NCBI RefSeq assembly: GCF_051216895.1
Contig: NZ_JBPKAO010000015.1
Span: 1 to 64,000, forward strand
DNA: 64,000 nt
Direction of reading: 5' to 3'
From: Aquipuribacter sp051216895
Lineage (GTDB): Bacteria > Actinomycetota > Actinomycetes > Actinomycetales > JBBAYJ01
Position numbers and translations under genes: made by a program. Positions 8,982 through 18,019 of this stretch are shown here, piece after piece. The notes beneath the pieces were generated by a model, which saw only the letters and a list, made by a program, of their open reading frames with translations, was not told the origin of the DNA and ran no database searches. How positions within the stretch are numbered: position 1 is the stretch's first letter; the number at the start of each line of letters is the position of its first letter.

Positions 8982-9784
8982 TCAGCGGCGCGGGGTCCGG
9001 ACGCCCTCGGCCAGCCGCCGGGCGAGCTCACCCGCACCGGCCGGCCCGCCGGGGCCGCCGTCGGCGCCGCTGAGCGCACGGACCAGGGCCGAGCCGACGA
9101 TGACGCCGTCGGCGAAGGCCGCGACCTCGCCGGCCTGCTCGGGCGTCGACACCCCGAGCCCGACGCACACCCGGCTCGCACCGGCGTCGCGGGTCCGGCG
9201 GACCAGGTCCGCCGCCCCACCACCGACCGTGGTGCGCTCGCCCGTCACGCCCATCGTGGAGGCCGCGTAGGTGAACCCGGTGCTGGCGCGGGCCGTCATC
9301 TGGATCCGTTCGGTCGAGCTGGACGGCGCGACCAGGAACACGCGTTCGAGGTCGTGGGCGTCGCTGGCCGCGATCCACTCCCCCGCCTCGTCCGGCGTCA
9401 GGTCCGGCGTGATGACGCCGGTGCCGCCCGCCTCGACCAGCCGGGCGGCGAAGGTGTCGACCCCGGTGCGCGCGACGGGGTTCCAGTAGGTCATCACGAG
9501 CACGGCGGTGCCGGGGCTGGCCTCGTGGACCGCCCGCACCGCGGTGAACGTGTCCGCCAGCCGGGTCCCCTGCCGGAGCGCCTGGTCGGCGGCCGCGGCG
9601 ATCACCGGCCCGTCCATCACGGGGTCGGAGTAGGGGACGCCGATCTCGAGCACGTCGCAGCCGCCGCGGGCGATGGCGACCATGGCCTCGATGGAGGTGT
9701 CCAGGTCGGGGTAGCCGACGGGCAGGTAGCCGACCAGGGCCGCCCGGCCCTCGGCCACCGCGGCGTCGACCGCCGCGGCGGCCC

Positions 9785-9788
<4 letters not shown>
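8982..9788 (-). CDS. trpA: tryptophan synthase alpha chain
   Basis: TrpA cleaves indole-3-glycerol phosphate to indole and glyceraldehyde 3-phosphate, passing indole to TrpB through a tunnel. In this 268-residue TIM barrel the two catalytic acids are visible: Glu48 in DVLEIGVPYSDP and Asp59 in PVMDGP. The phosphate-binding GLGVS segment lies near the C-terminus. Its GTG start overlaps the trpB stop (GTGA), so translation is coupled. It is the last gene of the trp run; about 200 non-coding bases separate it from gltB. These include a 7-bp hairpin (ctggcag/ctgccag, 8834-8851) in the gltB leader. Confidence 0.96.
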
Positions 9789-11049
<1,261 letters not shown>

Positions 11050-11053
<4 letters not shown>

Positions 11054-11862
11054 GGGCGGGCCACCCGCAGGCTGGGGTGGGAGCCGGCGGCCACCAGGTC
11101 GGCGACGGCACGGCGCGGGTCGGGCTGGCGCACGAGGGTCTCCCCCACGAGGACGGCGTCGGCCCCGGCGCGGGCGTAGTCCATGACGTCGTGGGGACCA
11201 CGGACGCCGGACTCGGCGATGCGCACGATGCCGTCGGGGATGAGCGGGGACAGGCGGGCGAAGTTGGCGCGGTCGACCTCGAGGGTGCGCAGGTCCCGGG
11301 CGTTGACGCCGATGACCTTGGCCCCGGCGTCGACGGCCCGGGCGATCTCCTCGCCGTCGTGGACCTCGACCAGGGGGCACATGCCGAGGGACGTGATGCG
11401 TTCGACCAACGACACCAGGGCGGGCTGGGTCAGCGCCATGACCATCAGCAGCACCATGTCGGCGCCCGCGGCCCGCGCCTCCCACACCTGGTACGGCGTG
11501 ACGACGAAGTCCTTGCGGATGACGGGCACGTCGACGGCGGCCGAGACGAGCTTGAGGTCGTCGATCGACCCCCCGAAGCGTCGGCCCTCGGTGAGGACGC
11601 TGATGACGCTCGCCCCGCCCGCCTCGTACTCGCCGGCCAGCGCCGCGGGGTCGGAGATCGGGGCGATGTCGCCCTTGCTGGGGCTCGCCCGCTTGACCTC
11701 GGCGATGACCTTGACGCCCTGGTGCGCGGTCAGCGCACCGAGCGCGTTGCGCGCCGAAGGGACGCGCAGGGCACGTTCCTTGATGACCTCCAGAGGCACG
11801 TCGGCCTCACGAATGGCGACGTCTTCTCTGACGCCGTCGAGAATGCTGTGGAGCACGCTCAC
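11050..11862 (-). CDS. trpC: indole-3-glycerol phosphate synthase
   Basis: TrpC closes the indole ring from 1-(2-carboxyphenylamino)-1-deoxyribulose 5-phosphate. The 270-residue TIM barrel shows KVIAEVKRASPSKG with the substrate-binding lysine, VIRKDFVVTPYQV with the catalytic lysine, and the phosphate site near IAESGV. The start is GTG 11862 (VSVLHSILDGVRED): GGAGG lies 7 bases upstream, and homologues begin with this motif. The open frame continues upstream but shows no similarity. The fusion to TrpF seen in enterobacteria is absent. Confidence 0.96.
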
Positions 11863-11928
11863 ATCCGCCTCCCTCACCCTGTGCGGTGTCAGCGATGGTA
11901 CGCGGGCCGAGGCGCTGGTCCTGACCAA

Positions 11929-11949
11929 GGGTCCCCGCGGCGGGAACCC
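11929..11949 (-). terminator. small hairpin between the DUF2752 gene and trpC
   Basis: On the minus strand gggttcccg can pair with cggggaccc, with one G-U pair and loop ccg. It lies between the DUF2752 stop and the trpC start, so it may be a terminator or attenuating structure. I see no leader peptide with tryptophan codons, and there is no T tract. Confidence 0.35.
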
Positions 11950-11993
11950 CGAGGCCACGTCGGACGTTGCTGCGACCTCGGTCCGTCCCGGGT

Positions 11994-12554
11994 TCAGAGG
12001 GGGGCGAGGAAGGCCAGGGCGGGCAGGTTGCGCAGCACCCAGTAGGCGACGACGACGGCCAGGAAGGCCCACACCACCCCGGCCGCGAGAGGCGTCCCGC
12101 GCGGGCTCCCCGTGGCCACCCGGTAGGTCCACTGACCCCAGTAGGCCAGCAGCGCCGGCAGCAGGACGAAGCCGAGCGGGTTCATCCAGAACGCCTCGAC
12201 GACGTCGCCGTCGGTCAGGTGGTGCAGCATCCGCATGCTGCCGCAGCCCGGGCAGAACAGCCCGCTCAGCGCCAGGAACGGGCAGCTCGGGTAGTGGCCG
12301 GCCTCGTTGGGGTCGACCTGGTTCAGCAGCGCCAGCCCGGCCAGCGCGACCGACGCGGCCAGGGCGGGCCCGACGAGCGTCCGACCGAGGACCCGGTCGA
12401 GCCGGGCCGCCCTGGTGGTCGGGGGCGGCCCGGTCGACGTACCGGCCGACCCGCCAGTGCGCGCGACGATCGTCACCATCCCCCGGACCAGGTCGGACGG
12501 AGGTGGCTCGCCGACCGCCGGGTGGTACCCGGCAGGCTGGGTCGGGCTGGGCAT
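11994..12554 (-). CDS. DUF2752 membrane protein
   Basis: This 186-residue protein belongs to the DUF2752 family, recognised by the motif CPGCGSMRMLHHLTDGD near residues 100-115. It has about three hydrophobic segments: roughly residues 60-80, 120-140 and 155-175. The family's function is unknown. The first 45 residues are soluble and Pro-rich and contain EPPPSDLVRGMVTIV, which resembles the start of the CD225 domain in the neighbouring gene (EPPPSNLVWAILTTV). The gene sits between the CD225 gene and trpC on the same strand and probably shares their transcript. A role in tryptophan synthesis is not implied. Confidence 0.85.
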   Translation of the reverse strand: MPSPTQPAGYHPAVGEPPPSDLVRGMVTIVARTGGSAGTSTGPPPTTRAARLDRVLGRTLVGPALAASVALAGLALLNQVDPNEAGHYPSCPFLALSGLFCPGCGSMRMLHHLTDGDVVEAFWMNPLGFVLLPALLAYWGQWTYRVATGSPRGTPLAAGVVWAFLAVVVAYWVLRNLPALAFLAPL

Positions 12555-12585
12555 CGGTCGGACCTTCTCGCCGGTCAGCCGGTGG

Positions 12586-12894
12586 TCAGGGTGCCGTCGT
12601 GGTGTCGGGCAGGGCGAGGACGCCGAGCACGATCGCCAGCACGTACAGCACGATGGTGATCACCCCGGCGATGGCCGCGAAGACCGCCCAGCGACGGGCC
12701 TTGCGGGAGGACTCCTGGGCCCCGGCCACGTCGCCCATGGCCCACTTGCCGTTGACCTGGGCCGCGAACACGATGCTGACGATGCCGAACGGGATGCAGC
12801 AGAACACCGTGGTCAGGATCGCCCAGACCAGGTTGGAGGGCGGCGGCTCGCTCGCGGGCGGGCCCGTGGGGGCGGACTGGTACGGAGTGGACAT
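12586..12894 (-). CDS. CD225/dispanin family small membrane protein
   Basis: A 102-residue protein with a Pro-rich N-terminus followed by NLVWAILTTVFCCIPFGIVSIVFAAQV, the characteristic first hydrophobic helix of CD225/dispanin proteins. A basic loop (SSRKARRW) and a second transmembrane helix, about residues 69-95, come next. The family includes vertebrate IFITM proteins; bacterial members have no established role. It is in the same orientation as its neighbours, 31 bases upstream of the DUF2752 gene. Confidence 0.88.
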   Translation of the reverse strand: MSTPYQSAPTGPPASEPPPSNLVWAILTTVFCCIPFGIVSIVFAAQVNGKWAMGDVAGAQESSRKARRWAVFAAIAGVITIVLYVLAIVLGVLALPDTTTAP

Positions 12895-12989
12895 GCGATC
12901 TCCTCGATCGGGATGCGGACGTTGCGCCGCAACCTATCGACGCAGGGCCCGTGCTGTCCGCTGTGCGGACGCCGACCGACCGCGTGTCG

Positions 12990-13286
12990 TCAGCTGACGG
13001 ACCGGGGCCCGCCGGTGGCCTCGCGGTCGTGCGACTTCTCGCCGTAGCCCGCCCGGGCCAGCACGGGCGCGGACAGGCCCGCCAGGACGATGATGACGGC
13101 CCCGACGACGATGACCGGCACCCACATGAAGATCAGGGCGAGGCAGACGATGAACGCACCGATCGACACGCCGATCGTGGACGTCCAGGCGGCGACGGAG
13201 GTGCCGTGACCGACCGGGTGCACCTCCGGCGCCTCCGCGTGCGGCTGCGCGCTGGAGCCGGACGTCCTGGTGGTGTCCTCGGGCAT
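12990..13286 (-). CDS. HGxxPAAW-like membrane protein of the trp locus
   Basis: A 98-residue protein with two adjacent transmembrane segments (about residues 37-57 and 59-78). It carries a variant of the HGxxPAAW motif, HGTSVAAWTS, before the first helix; the Pro of the consensus is Val here. Genes of this family commonly follow trpE and a Trp-associated membrane protein in actinobacteria, as here. The function is unknown. The ATG at 13286 has a strong GAGGAGGG ribosome-binding site. Confidence 0.85.
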   Translation of the reverse strand: MPEDTTRTSGSSAQPHAEAPEVHPVGHGTSVAAWTSTIGVSIGAFIVCLALIFMWVPVIVVGAVIIVLAGLSAPVLARAGYGEKSHDREATGGPRSVS

Positions 13287-13354
13287 GTGCCCTCCTCGGG
13301 TCGTGGTGGGGCGTGGGGTGACGTCTGGGTCGATTGTGCCAGCCGGGCGGGTGG

Positions 13355-14176
13355 TCAGGCCGTGCCGGTGGGGTCGCGCCCCTCGTCGAGCTCGCGCCAC
13401 AGGTCCGCGGGCGTCGGCTCGGGACCGAGGACGGGCGGTGGGCCCGCGGGCGGAGGAGACGCCTGGTCCGTGGGCACCTGGTCCTCGGGTGCCTGGCTCG
13501 CGGGCGCCTGGCTCGCGGGCGCCTGGCTCGCGGGCGCCTGGCTCGCGGGCGCCTGGCTCGCGGGCGCCTGGCTCGCGGGCGCCTGGCTCGCGGGCGCCTG
13601 GCTCGCGGGCGCCTGGCTCGCGGGCCCCTGGCTCGCGGGTGCTCGGCTCACGGGCGCCGGGTCCGCGGGCCGGAACGCCGTGCCGTGGGTCGCGCGCCCG
13701 GCACCCACCGCCGCCGTGACCGCACACCCGGTCACCAGCAGGCAGGCGAGCGTCGCGACCAGCGGGACCGCCGTGGTGGTCGAGGCGTCGGGCTGCCCGC
13801 CCAGGGCGAAGGCCCCGGCGGACAGCGTCGCCGCCCCCGCTCCGACGGCCGCGACGGCCAGCGCGCCTACCCGCCACCAGCCGCGCAGCAGCAGGGCGAC
13901 GACGACGACCGCGGTCACGCCCGGGACGAGGGCCGCGACCAGCGGGGCGACGTCCCGTCCGGAGAGCTGCTCGACCTGGGCCGCACCGGCGTCCCCGAGC
14001 GGCCCCTCGACCGTCCGGCTGACCCAGGTCAGGCCCAGCGTCGACAGCGCCAGCAGCGCCGCCGCGGCGCCCACCGCGGCCGGCACCACGGACCCACGAC
14101 GGGGTCCTGGCCCCGAGCCCGCGGCCACCGTGCCCGCCACCCGACGCTCCGGCGTGCCAGCCCCGTCCCCGGTCAC
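13355..14176 (-). CDS. Trp-operon-associated membrane protein (TIGR02234-like) with PASQA repeats
   Basis: This 273-residue membrane protein directly follows trpE, overlapping its stop as GTGA. Position and pattern match the actinobacterial tryptophan-associated membrane protein family (TIGR02234, function unknown). Its hydrophobic segments lie near residues 20-40, 60-80, 85-110 and 120-145. The motif LTWVSRTVEG lies in the first loop. After the last helix the cytoplasmic or exported tail contains nine exact PASQA pentapeptides with degenerate copies on both sides. It ends in LGPEPTPADLWRELDEGRDP, which looks like a conserved C-terminal helix. The repeat is encoded by a near-perfect 15-bp tandem array, so tail length may vary between strains. 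Confidence 0.85.
   Translation of the reverse strand: MTGDGAGTPERRVAGTVAAGSGPGPRRGSVVPAAVGAAAALLALSTLGLTWVSRTVEGPLGDAGAAQVEQLSGRDVAPLVAALVPGVTAVVVVALLLRGWWRVGALAVAAVGAGAATLSAGAFALGGQPDASTTTAVPLVATLACLLVTGCAVTAAVGAGRATHGTAFRPADPAPVSRAPASQGPASQAPASQAPASQAPASQAPASQAPASQAPASQAPASQAPASQAPEDQVPTDQASPPPAGPPPVLGPEPTPADLWRELDEGRDPTGTA
13461..13655 (-). repeat. 15-bp tandem repeat encoding PASQA
   Basis: The unit gcctggctcgcgggc (plus strand) occurs nine times without error at 13491-13625. Two degenerate units precede it and two follow, giving 13 units in all. Because the unit is a multiple of three and lacks stops, several frames stay open across it. The minus-strand frame is part of the Trp-associated membrane protein. 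Confidence 0.95.
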
Positions 14177-15792
14177 GGCGTGCGCAGCGGGCGCAGCCCG
14201 GCGGCCCGCTGCTGCGCCGCCAGCACGGCCGCGGCCTTGGTCCGGGACTCCTCGTACTCCCCGTCGGGCGTGGAGTCGGCCACGATCCCGCCGCCGGCCT
14301 GCACGTGGAGCCGGCCCTCGACCAGCAGCCCCGTCCGGATCGCGATGGCCAGGTCGAGGTCGCCCGCCAGGTCGAAGTAGCCCACGACGCCGCCGTAGAC
14401 GCCGCGCCGGGTCGGCTCGAGGGAGTCGATCAGCTCGATCGCGCGCACCTTGGGCGCGCCCGACAGCGTGCCCGCCGGGAACGTGGCGGTGAGGACGTCG
14501 ACCGGGTCCGCGTCGGCCCGCAGCCGCCCCGTCACCGTCGACACGATGTGCAGGACGTGGCTGAACCGCTCGATCTGCATGAACTCGACCACGTCCACGC
14601 TGCCGGGCTCGCACACCCGCCCCAGGTCGTTGCGGGCCAGGTCCACCAGCATCAGGTGCTCGGCCCGCTCCTTGGGGTCGGCCAGCAGGTCCTCGGAGCG
14701 CTGCGCGTCCACCGTCGGGTCCCCCGACCGGGGCCGGGTGCCCGCGATCGGGTGCGCGATGACCGTCCCGTCCTCCACGGTGACCAGGGCCTCGGGCGAG
14801 GAGCCGACCACGTCGAAGCGTCGCCCGTCGGGGCCCTCGAGCCGCACCAGGTACATGTAGGGGCTGGGGTTGGTCAGGCGCAGGGCGCGGTACAGCGTCA
14901 GCGCGTCCACGTCGGTGTCGACGGTGAACCGCTGGGACAGGACGACCTGGAACACCTCGCCGTCCCGGATCGCCCGCTTGCCGACCTCGACCATCTCGTG
15001 GAACTGCTCGCGGGTCCGGGTGGAGGCGGGGCCGCCGTCGTCGACGACCCCGCCGACCAGGGCCGAGGACGCCGCCGGCCGAGCCAGGTCCGCCGTCATC
15101 GCGTCGAGCCGCGCGACGGCGTCGGCCCACGCCTCGTCCACCCGTTCGTCGCTGCCGTCGTGGTTGACCGCGTTGGCCACCAGCCACACCGTGGCGTCGC
15201 GGTGGTCGAGCACGGCGAGGTCCGTGGCCAGGCACAGGGCGAGCTCGGGCAGGTGCAGGTCGTCCTCGGCCGCCCACGGCAACCGCTCCCAGCGGTGCAC
15301 CACGTCCCAGCCGAGCATGCCGACCAGCCCGCTGGTCAGCGGGGGCAGCCCCGGCACCCGCGGCGTGCCCAGCACCTGCAGCGTCTCGCGCAGCATCTGC
15401 AGCGGGTCGCCGCTGGTCGGGACCCCGGCCGGGGGCTCGCCGATCCAGCAGCCGTCGTCGGGGCCTCGACCGGTGCTGCTGAGCACCGCCGCGGAGCGGG
15501 CGCCCACGATCGACCACCGGGCCCACGAGCCGTCGTGCTCGGCGGACTCCAGCAGGAAGCTGCCGGTGCGGTCGCCGGCCAGACGCCGGTACAGCCCCAC
15601 CGGGGTCTCGCCGTCGCCCAGGAACCGCCGCAGGACGGGGATGACCCGCCGGTCCTTCGCGGCCTCCCGGAACTGCGGCAGCGACGGCCAGGTCTCGCCC
15701 AGCGGCACCTCGAGCGGACCGGGGCTCAGCGGGTCACGACTCGGCGCTGCGGGGCCGGTCGGGGCGGGGCCGGTCGGGGCGGGACCGGTCAC
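14173..15792 (-). CDS. trpE: anthranilate synthase component I
   Basis: TrpE makes anthranilate from chorismate, using ammonia from a TrpG glutamine amidotransferase that is not in this window. The 539-residue protein has the feedback-binding LLES motif at residues 80-83 and the full chorismate-binding domain (GEVFQVVLSQRF, PIAGTRPRS, FPAGTLSGAPKVRA, QAGGGIVADSTP). The GTG start overlaps the hisI stop as GTGA; the first 30 residues are a Pro/Thr-rich extension with two copies of GPAPT. The gene heads the trp part of a transcript that begins with an ABC exporter and hisI. Confidence 0.96.
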   Translation of the reverse strand: MTGPAPTGPAPTGPAAPSRDPLSPGPLEVPLGETWPSLPQFREAAKDRRVIPVLRRFLGDGETPVGLYRRLAGDRTGSFLLESAEHDGSWARWSIVGARSAAVLSSTGRGPDDGCWIGEPPAGVPTSGDPLQMLRETLQVLGTPRVPGLPPLTSGLVGMLGWDVVHRWERLPWAAEDDLHLPELALCLATDLAVLDHRDATVWLVANAVNHDGSDERVDEAWADAVARLDAMTADLARPAASSALVGGVVDDGGPASTRTREQFHEMVEVGKRAIRDGEVFQVVLSQRFTVDTDVDALTLYRALRLTNPSPYMYLVRLEGPDGRRFDVVGSSPEALVTVEDGTVIAHPIAGTRPRSGDPTVDAQRSEDLLADPKERAEHLMLVDLARNDLGRVCEPGSVDVVEFMQIERFSHVLHIVSTVTGRLRADADPVDVLTATFPAGTLSGAPKVRAIELIDSLEPTRRGVYGGVVGYFDLAGDLDLAIAIRTGLLVEGRLHVQAGGGIVADSTPDGEYEESRTKAAAVLAAQQRAAGLRPLRTP

Positions 15793-16208
15793 GTCGGGGC
15801 TCCCGTCGGGGCCGCGCCGTCCAGGACGACCCGGCCGTCGAAGCACGTCCGGGTGCCGGTGTGGCAGGCCGGTCCGACCTGGTCGACCTCCACCAGCAGG
15901 GTGTCGCCGTCGCAGTCGGACGACACCCGCACCACGTGCTGCACGTGCCCGGACGTGTCGCCCTTGCGCCAGCGCTGCTGCCGCGAGCGGCTGAAGTACG
16001 TGCCGCGGCGCGTGGTGAGCGTCTCGGTGAGCGCCTCGGCGTCCATCCAGGCCACCATCAGCACCTCCCGGGTGTCGTGCTGCTGCACGACGGCGGTGAT
16101 CAGCCCGTCGGGACCGAACCGGAGGGCGTCGAGCATCCCGCTGTCCAGGCCGGTGTCGACCCCGGTGTCGGGGTCGCTGGTGTCATGCGTCGGGTCCACG
16201 ACGCTCAT
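15789..16208 (-). CDS. hisI: phosphoribosyl-AMP cyclohydrolase
   Basis: HisI opens the purine ring of phosphoribosyl-AMP in histidine synthesis. The 139-residue protein carries the zinc-binding cysteines Cys98 (SSDCDGD), Cys115 and Cys122 (ACHTGTRTC), plus the conserved MVAWMDAEAL and WRKGDTSGH. The pyrophosphohydrolase (HisE) domain is not fused. Its ATG overlaps the stop of the upstream ABC transporter gene as ATGA, and its stop overlaps trpE. Confidence 0.97.
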   Translation of the reverse strand: MSVVDPTHDTSDPDTGVDTGLDSGMLDALRFGPDGLITAVVQQHDTREVLMVAWMDAEALTETLTTRRGTYFSRSRQQRWRKGDTSGHVQHVVRVSSDCDGDTLLVEVDQVGPACHTGTRTCFDGRVVLDGAAPTGAPT

Positions 16209-18019
16209 GCTTCCACGCTGCTGCGCTGCGCCACCCAGCTGCTGTGCAGCACCGAGTACGCCCCGCCCGCGTCGACCAGCTCGGCGTGGGAGCCGACCTC
16301 GACCACCCGGCCGGCGTCGACGACCACGACGAGGTCGGCGGACTCCGCGGTGGACAGCCGGTGGGCGATGGCCACGCTGGTGCGGCCGCGTGTCAGGCCG
16401 TCGAGGGCCCGGTTGAGGCGGACCTCCGTCGCGGGGTCGACCGCCGACGTCGCCTCGTCCAGGACGAGCAGGTCGGGGTCGGCCAGGTAGGCGCGGGCGA
16501 CCGCCACCAGCTGCCGCTCCCCCGCCGACAGCGACTCCCCGCGCTGCCCGACCCGGGTGTCCAGGCCGTGGGGCAGCCCCTGGACCCAGGGCTGCAGCCC
16601 GAGCTCGGTGACGACCAGGTCGACGTCGGAGTCGTGGGCCTCGGGGCGGGCCAGGCGGATGTTGTCCCGCAGCGACACGTCGAACAGGAAGCCCTCCTGC
16701 GGCACCAGCACCACGCGGCGCCGCAGCGACGAGAACGGCACGTCGCGCAGGTCGACACCGTTGAGCAGGATCCGCCCGCCCGCCGGGTCCTGCAGCCGGG
16801 TGAGGAGCTTGGCCAGGGTCGTCTTCCCGGAGCCGGTCTCGCCGACGACGGCCACCCGGGTCTGGGCCGGGATGTCCAGGTCGATCCCGCGCAGCACGAG
16901 CGGGCCGTCCGGGTAGGCGTAGGACACGTCCTCGAAGCGGGCCGTCACCGGCCCGTGCGGGATGGGGGTCGCCCGGTCGAGGTCCACCGGGTCGGCGATG
17001 TCGGCCTCGGTCTCCAGGACGGCGATCACCCGCCGCCAGCCCGCGATGGCGTTCTGCAGCTCGTTGAGCATCTCGGTGGCGATCTGGACCGGCTGGGTGA
17101 ACAGCTGGACCAGGAACATGAACGCCAGCAGCTCGCCGATGGTCAGGGAGCCCGGGGCCCCGAACCAGACGCCCACGCCGACGACGGCCGCCACGGCGAG
17201 GCCGGACACGAGCGTGCCGGTGGCGAAGATGGTGGACGCGAACACCCCGGCCCGGGTGGCCGAGGACCGGTGCTCCTCGACGCCCGCGTCGATGCGGCGC
17301 TGGGTCCGGGCCTCGGCGCCGTAGGCGCGGATGGTGTCGGCCCCGACGACGGACTCGCTGATCCCGCCGAGCATGAGCCCGACGTTCTCGCGGACCCGGC
17401 CGAAGTAGACCGACAGCACCTTCTGCAGCGGGCGCAGGCTGAGGAACAGCGGCAGGAACGCGCCCCACACCAGCAGCGCCAGCCACCACGAGTAGACGAA
17501 CATCAGCACGCTGGCCACCACGATCTGGCCCAGCGAGATGAAAAGGATCAGCCCGCCGAACTGGACGAACGTCGAGATGGTGTCGACGTCGCTGGTGACG
17601 CGGGACACCAGGGCGCCGCGGCGCTCCGTGTTCTGGGTCAGCGTCGACAGGTCGTGGATGCGCCGGAACGCCTTGATCCGCAGCGTGGCCAGGCCGGCCT
17701 CGGTGGCCTTGAACAGCCGCACGTTGACGGCGTAGGAGCAGAGCCCGGTCACCAGCACCATCACCGCGGCCAGGACGACGAGCAGGACGATCCGTCCGAC
17801 GTCCGGTCCGCCCTCGGCGACGATGCCGGTGTCGATGGTCTGCTGCACCCCGACCGGGACGATGATGCGGCCCAGCGTCGACACGGCGGCCAGCGCCAGG
17901 GTGAGCCAGATGCCGACCAGGATCTCCGGGGACAGCTGGAGCCCGCGGCGCACCGTGGCCACCGCCCCGCCGGAGGACGCGACCGCGATCCGCCCCTGGG
18001 ACGGGGCGCTGTCGCTCAT
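16205..18019 (-). CDS. ABC exporter subunit with the consensus ATP site
   Basis: A 604-residue fused transmembrane/ATPase half-transporter of the multidrug/lipid exporter class (ABCB-like). Six hydrophobic helices fill residues 1-320. The ATPase domain has Walker A GETGSGKTT, a non-standard signature LSAGE in place of LSGGQ, Walker B LVLDEATSAVDP with the catalytic Glu, and H-loop IAHRLST. It overlaps the partner gene (ATGA) and hisI (ATGA). With the upstream subunit it should form a heterodimer; the substrate is unknown. Confidence 0.92.
   Translation of the reverse strand: MSDSAPSQGRIAVASSGGAVATVRRGLQLSPEILVGIWLTLALAAVSTLGRIIVPVGVQQTIDTGIVAEGGPDVGRIVLLVVLAAVMVLVTGLCSYAVNVRLFKATEAGLATLRIKAFRRIHDLSTLTQNTERRGALVSRVTSDVDTISTFVQFGGLILFISLGQIVVASVLMFVYSWWLALLVWGAFLPLFLSLRPLQKVLSVYFGRVRENVGLMLGGISESVVGADTIRAYGAEARTQRRIDAGVEEHRSSATRAGVFASTIFATGTLVSGLAVAAVVGVGVWFGAPGSLTIGELLAFMFLVQLFTQPVQIATEMLNELQNAIAGWRRVIAVLETEADIADPVDLDRATPIPHGPVTARFEDVSYAYPDGPLVLRGIDLDIPAQTRVAVVGETGSGKTTLAKLLTRLQDPAGGRILLNGVDLRDVPFSSLRRRVVLVPQEGFLFDVSLRDNIRLARPEAHDSDVDLVVTELGLQPWVQGLPHGLDTRVGQRGESLSAGERQLVAVARAYLADPDLLVLDEATSAVDPATEVRLNRALDGLTRGRTSVAIAHRLSTAESADLVVVVDAGRVVEVGSHAELVDAGGAYSVLHSSWVAQRSSVEA

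Noticed and set aside
13355..15526. One large fused protein spanning trpE and the membrane gene
   Set aside because: The open frame runs through trpE in a different reading frame. The trpE stop overlaps a GTG start of the membrane protein, so these are two genes.
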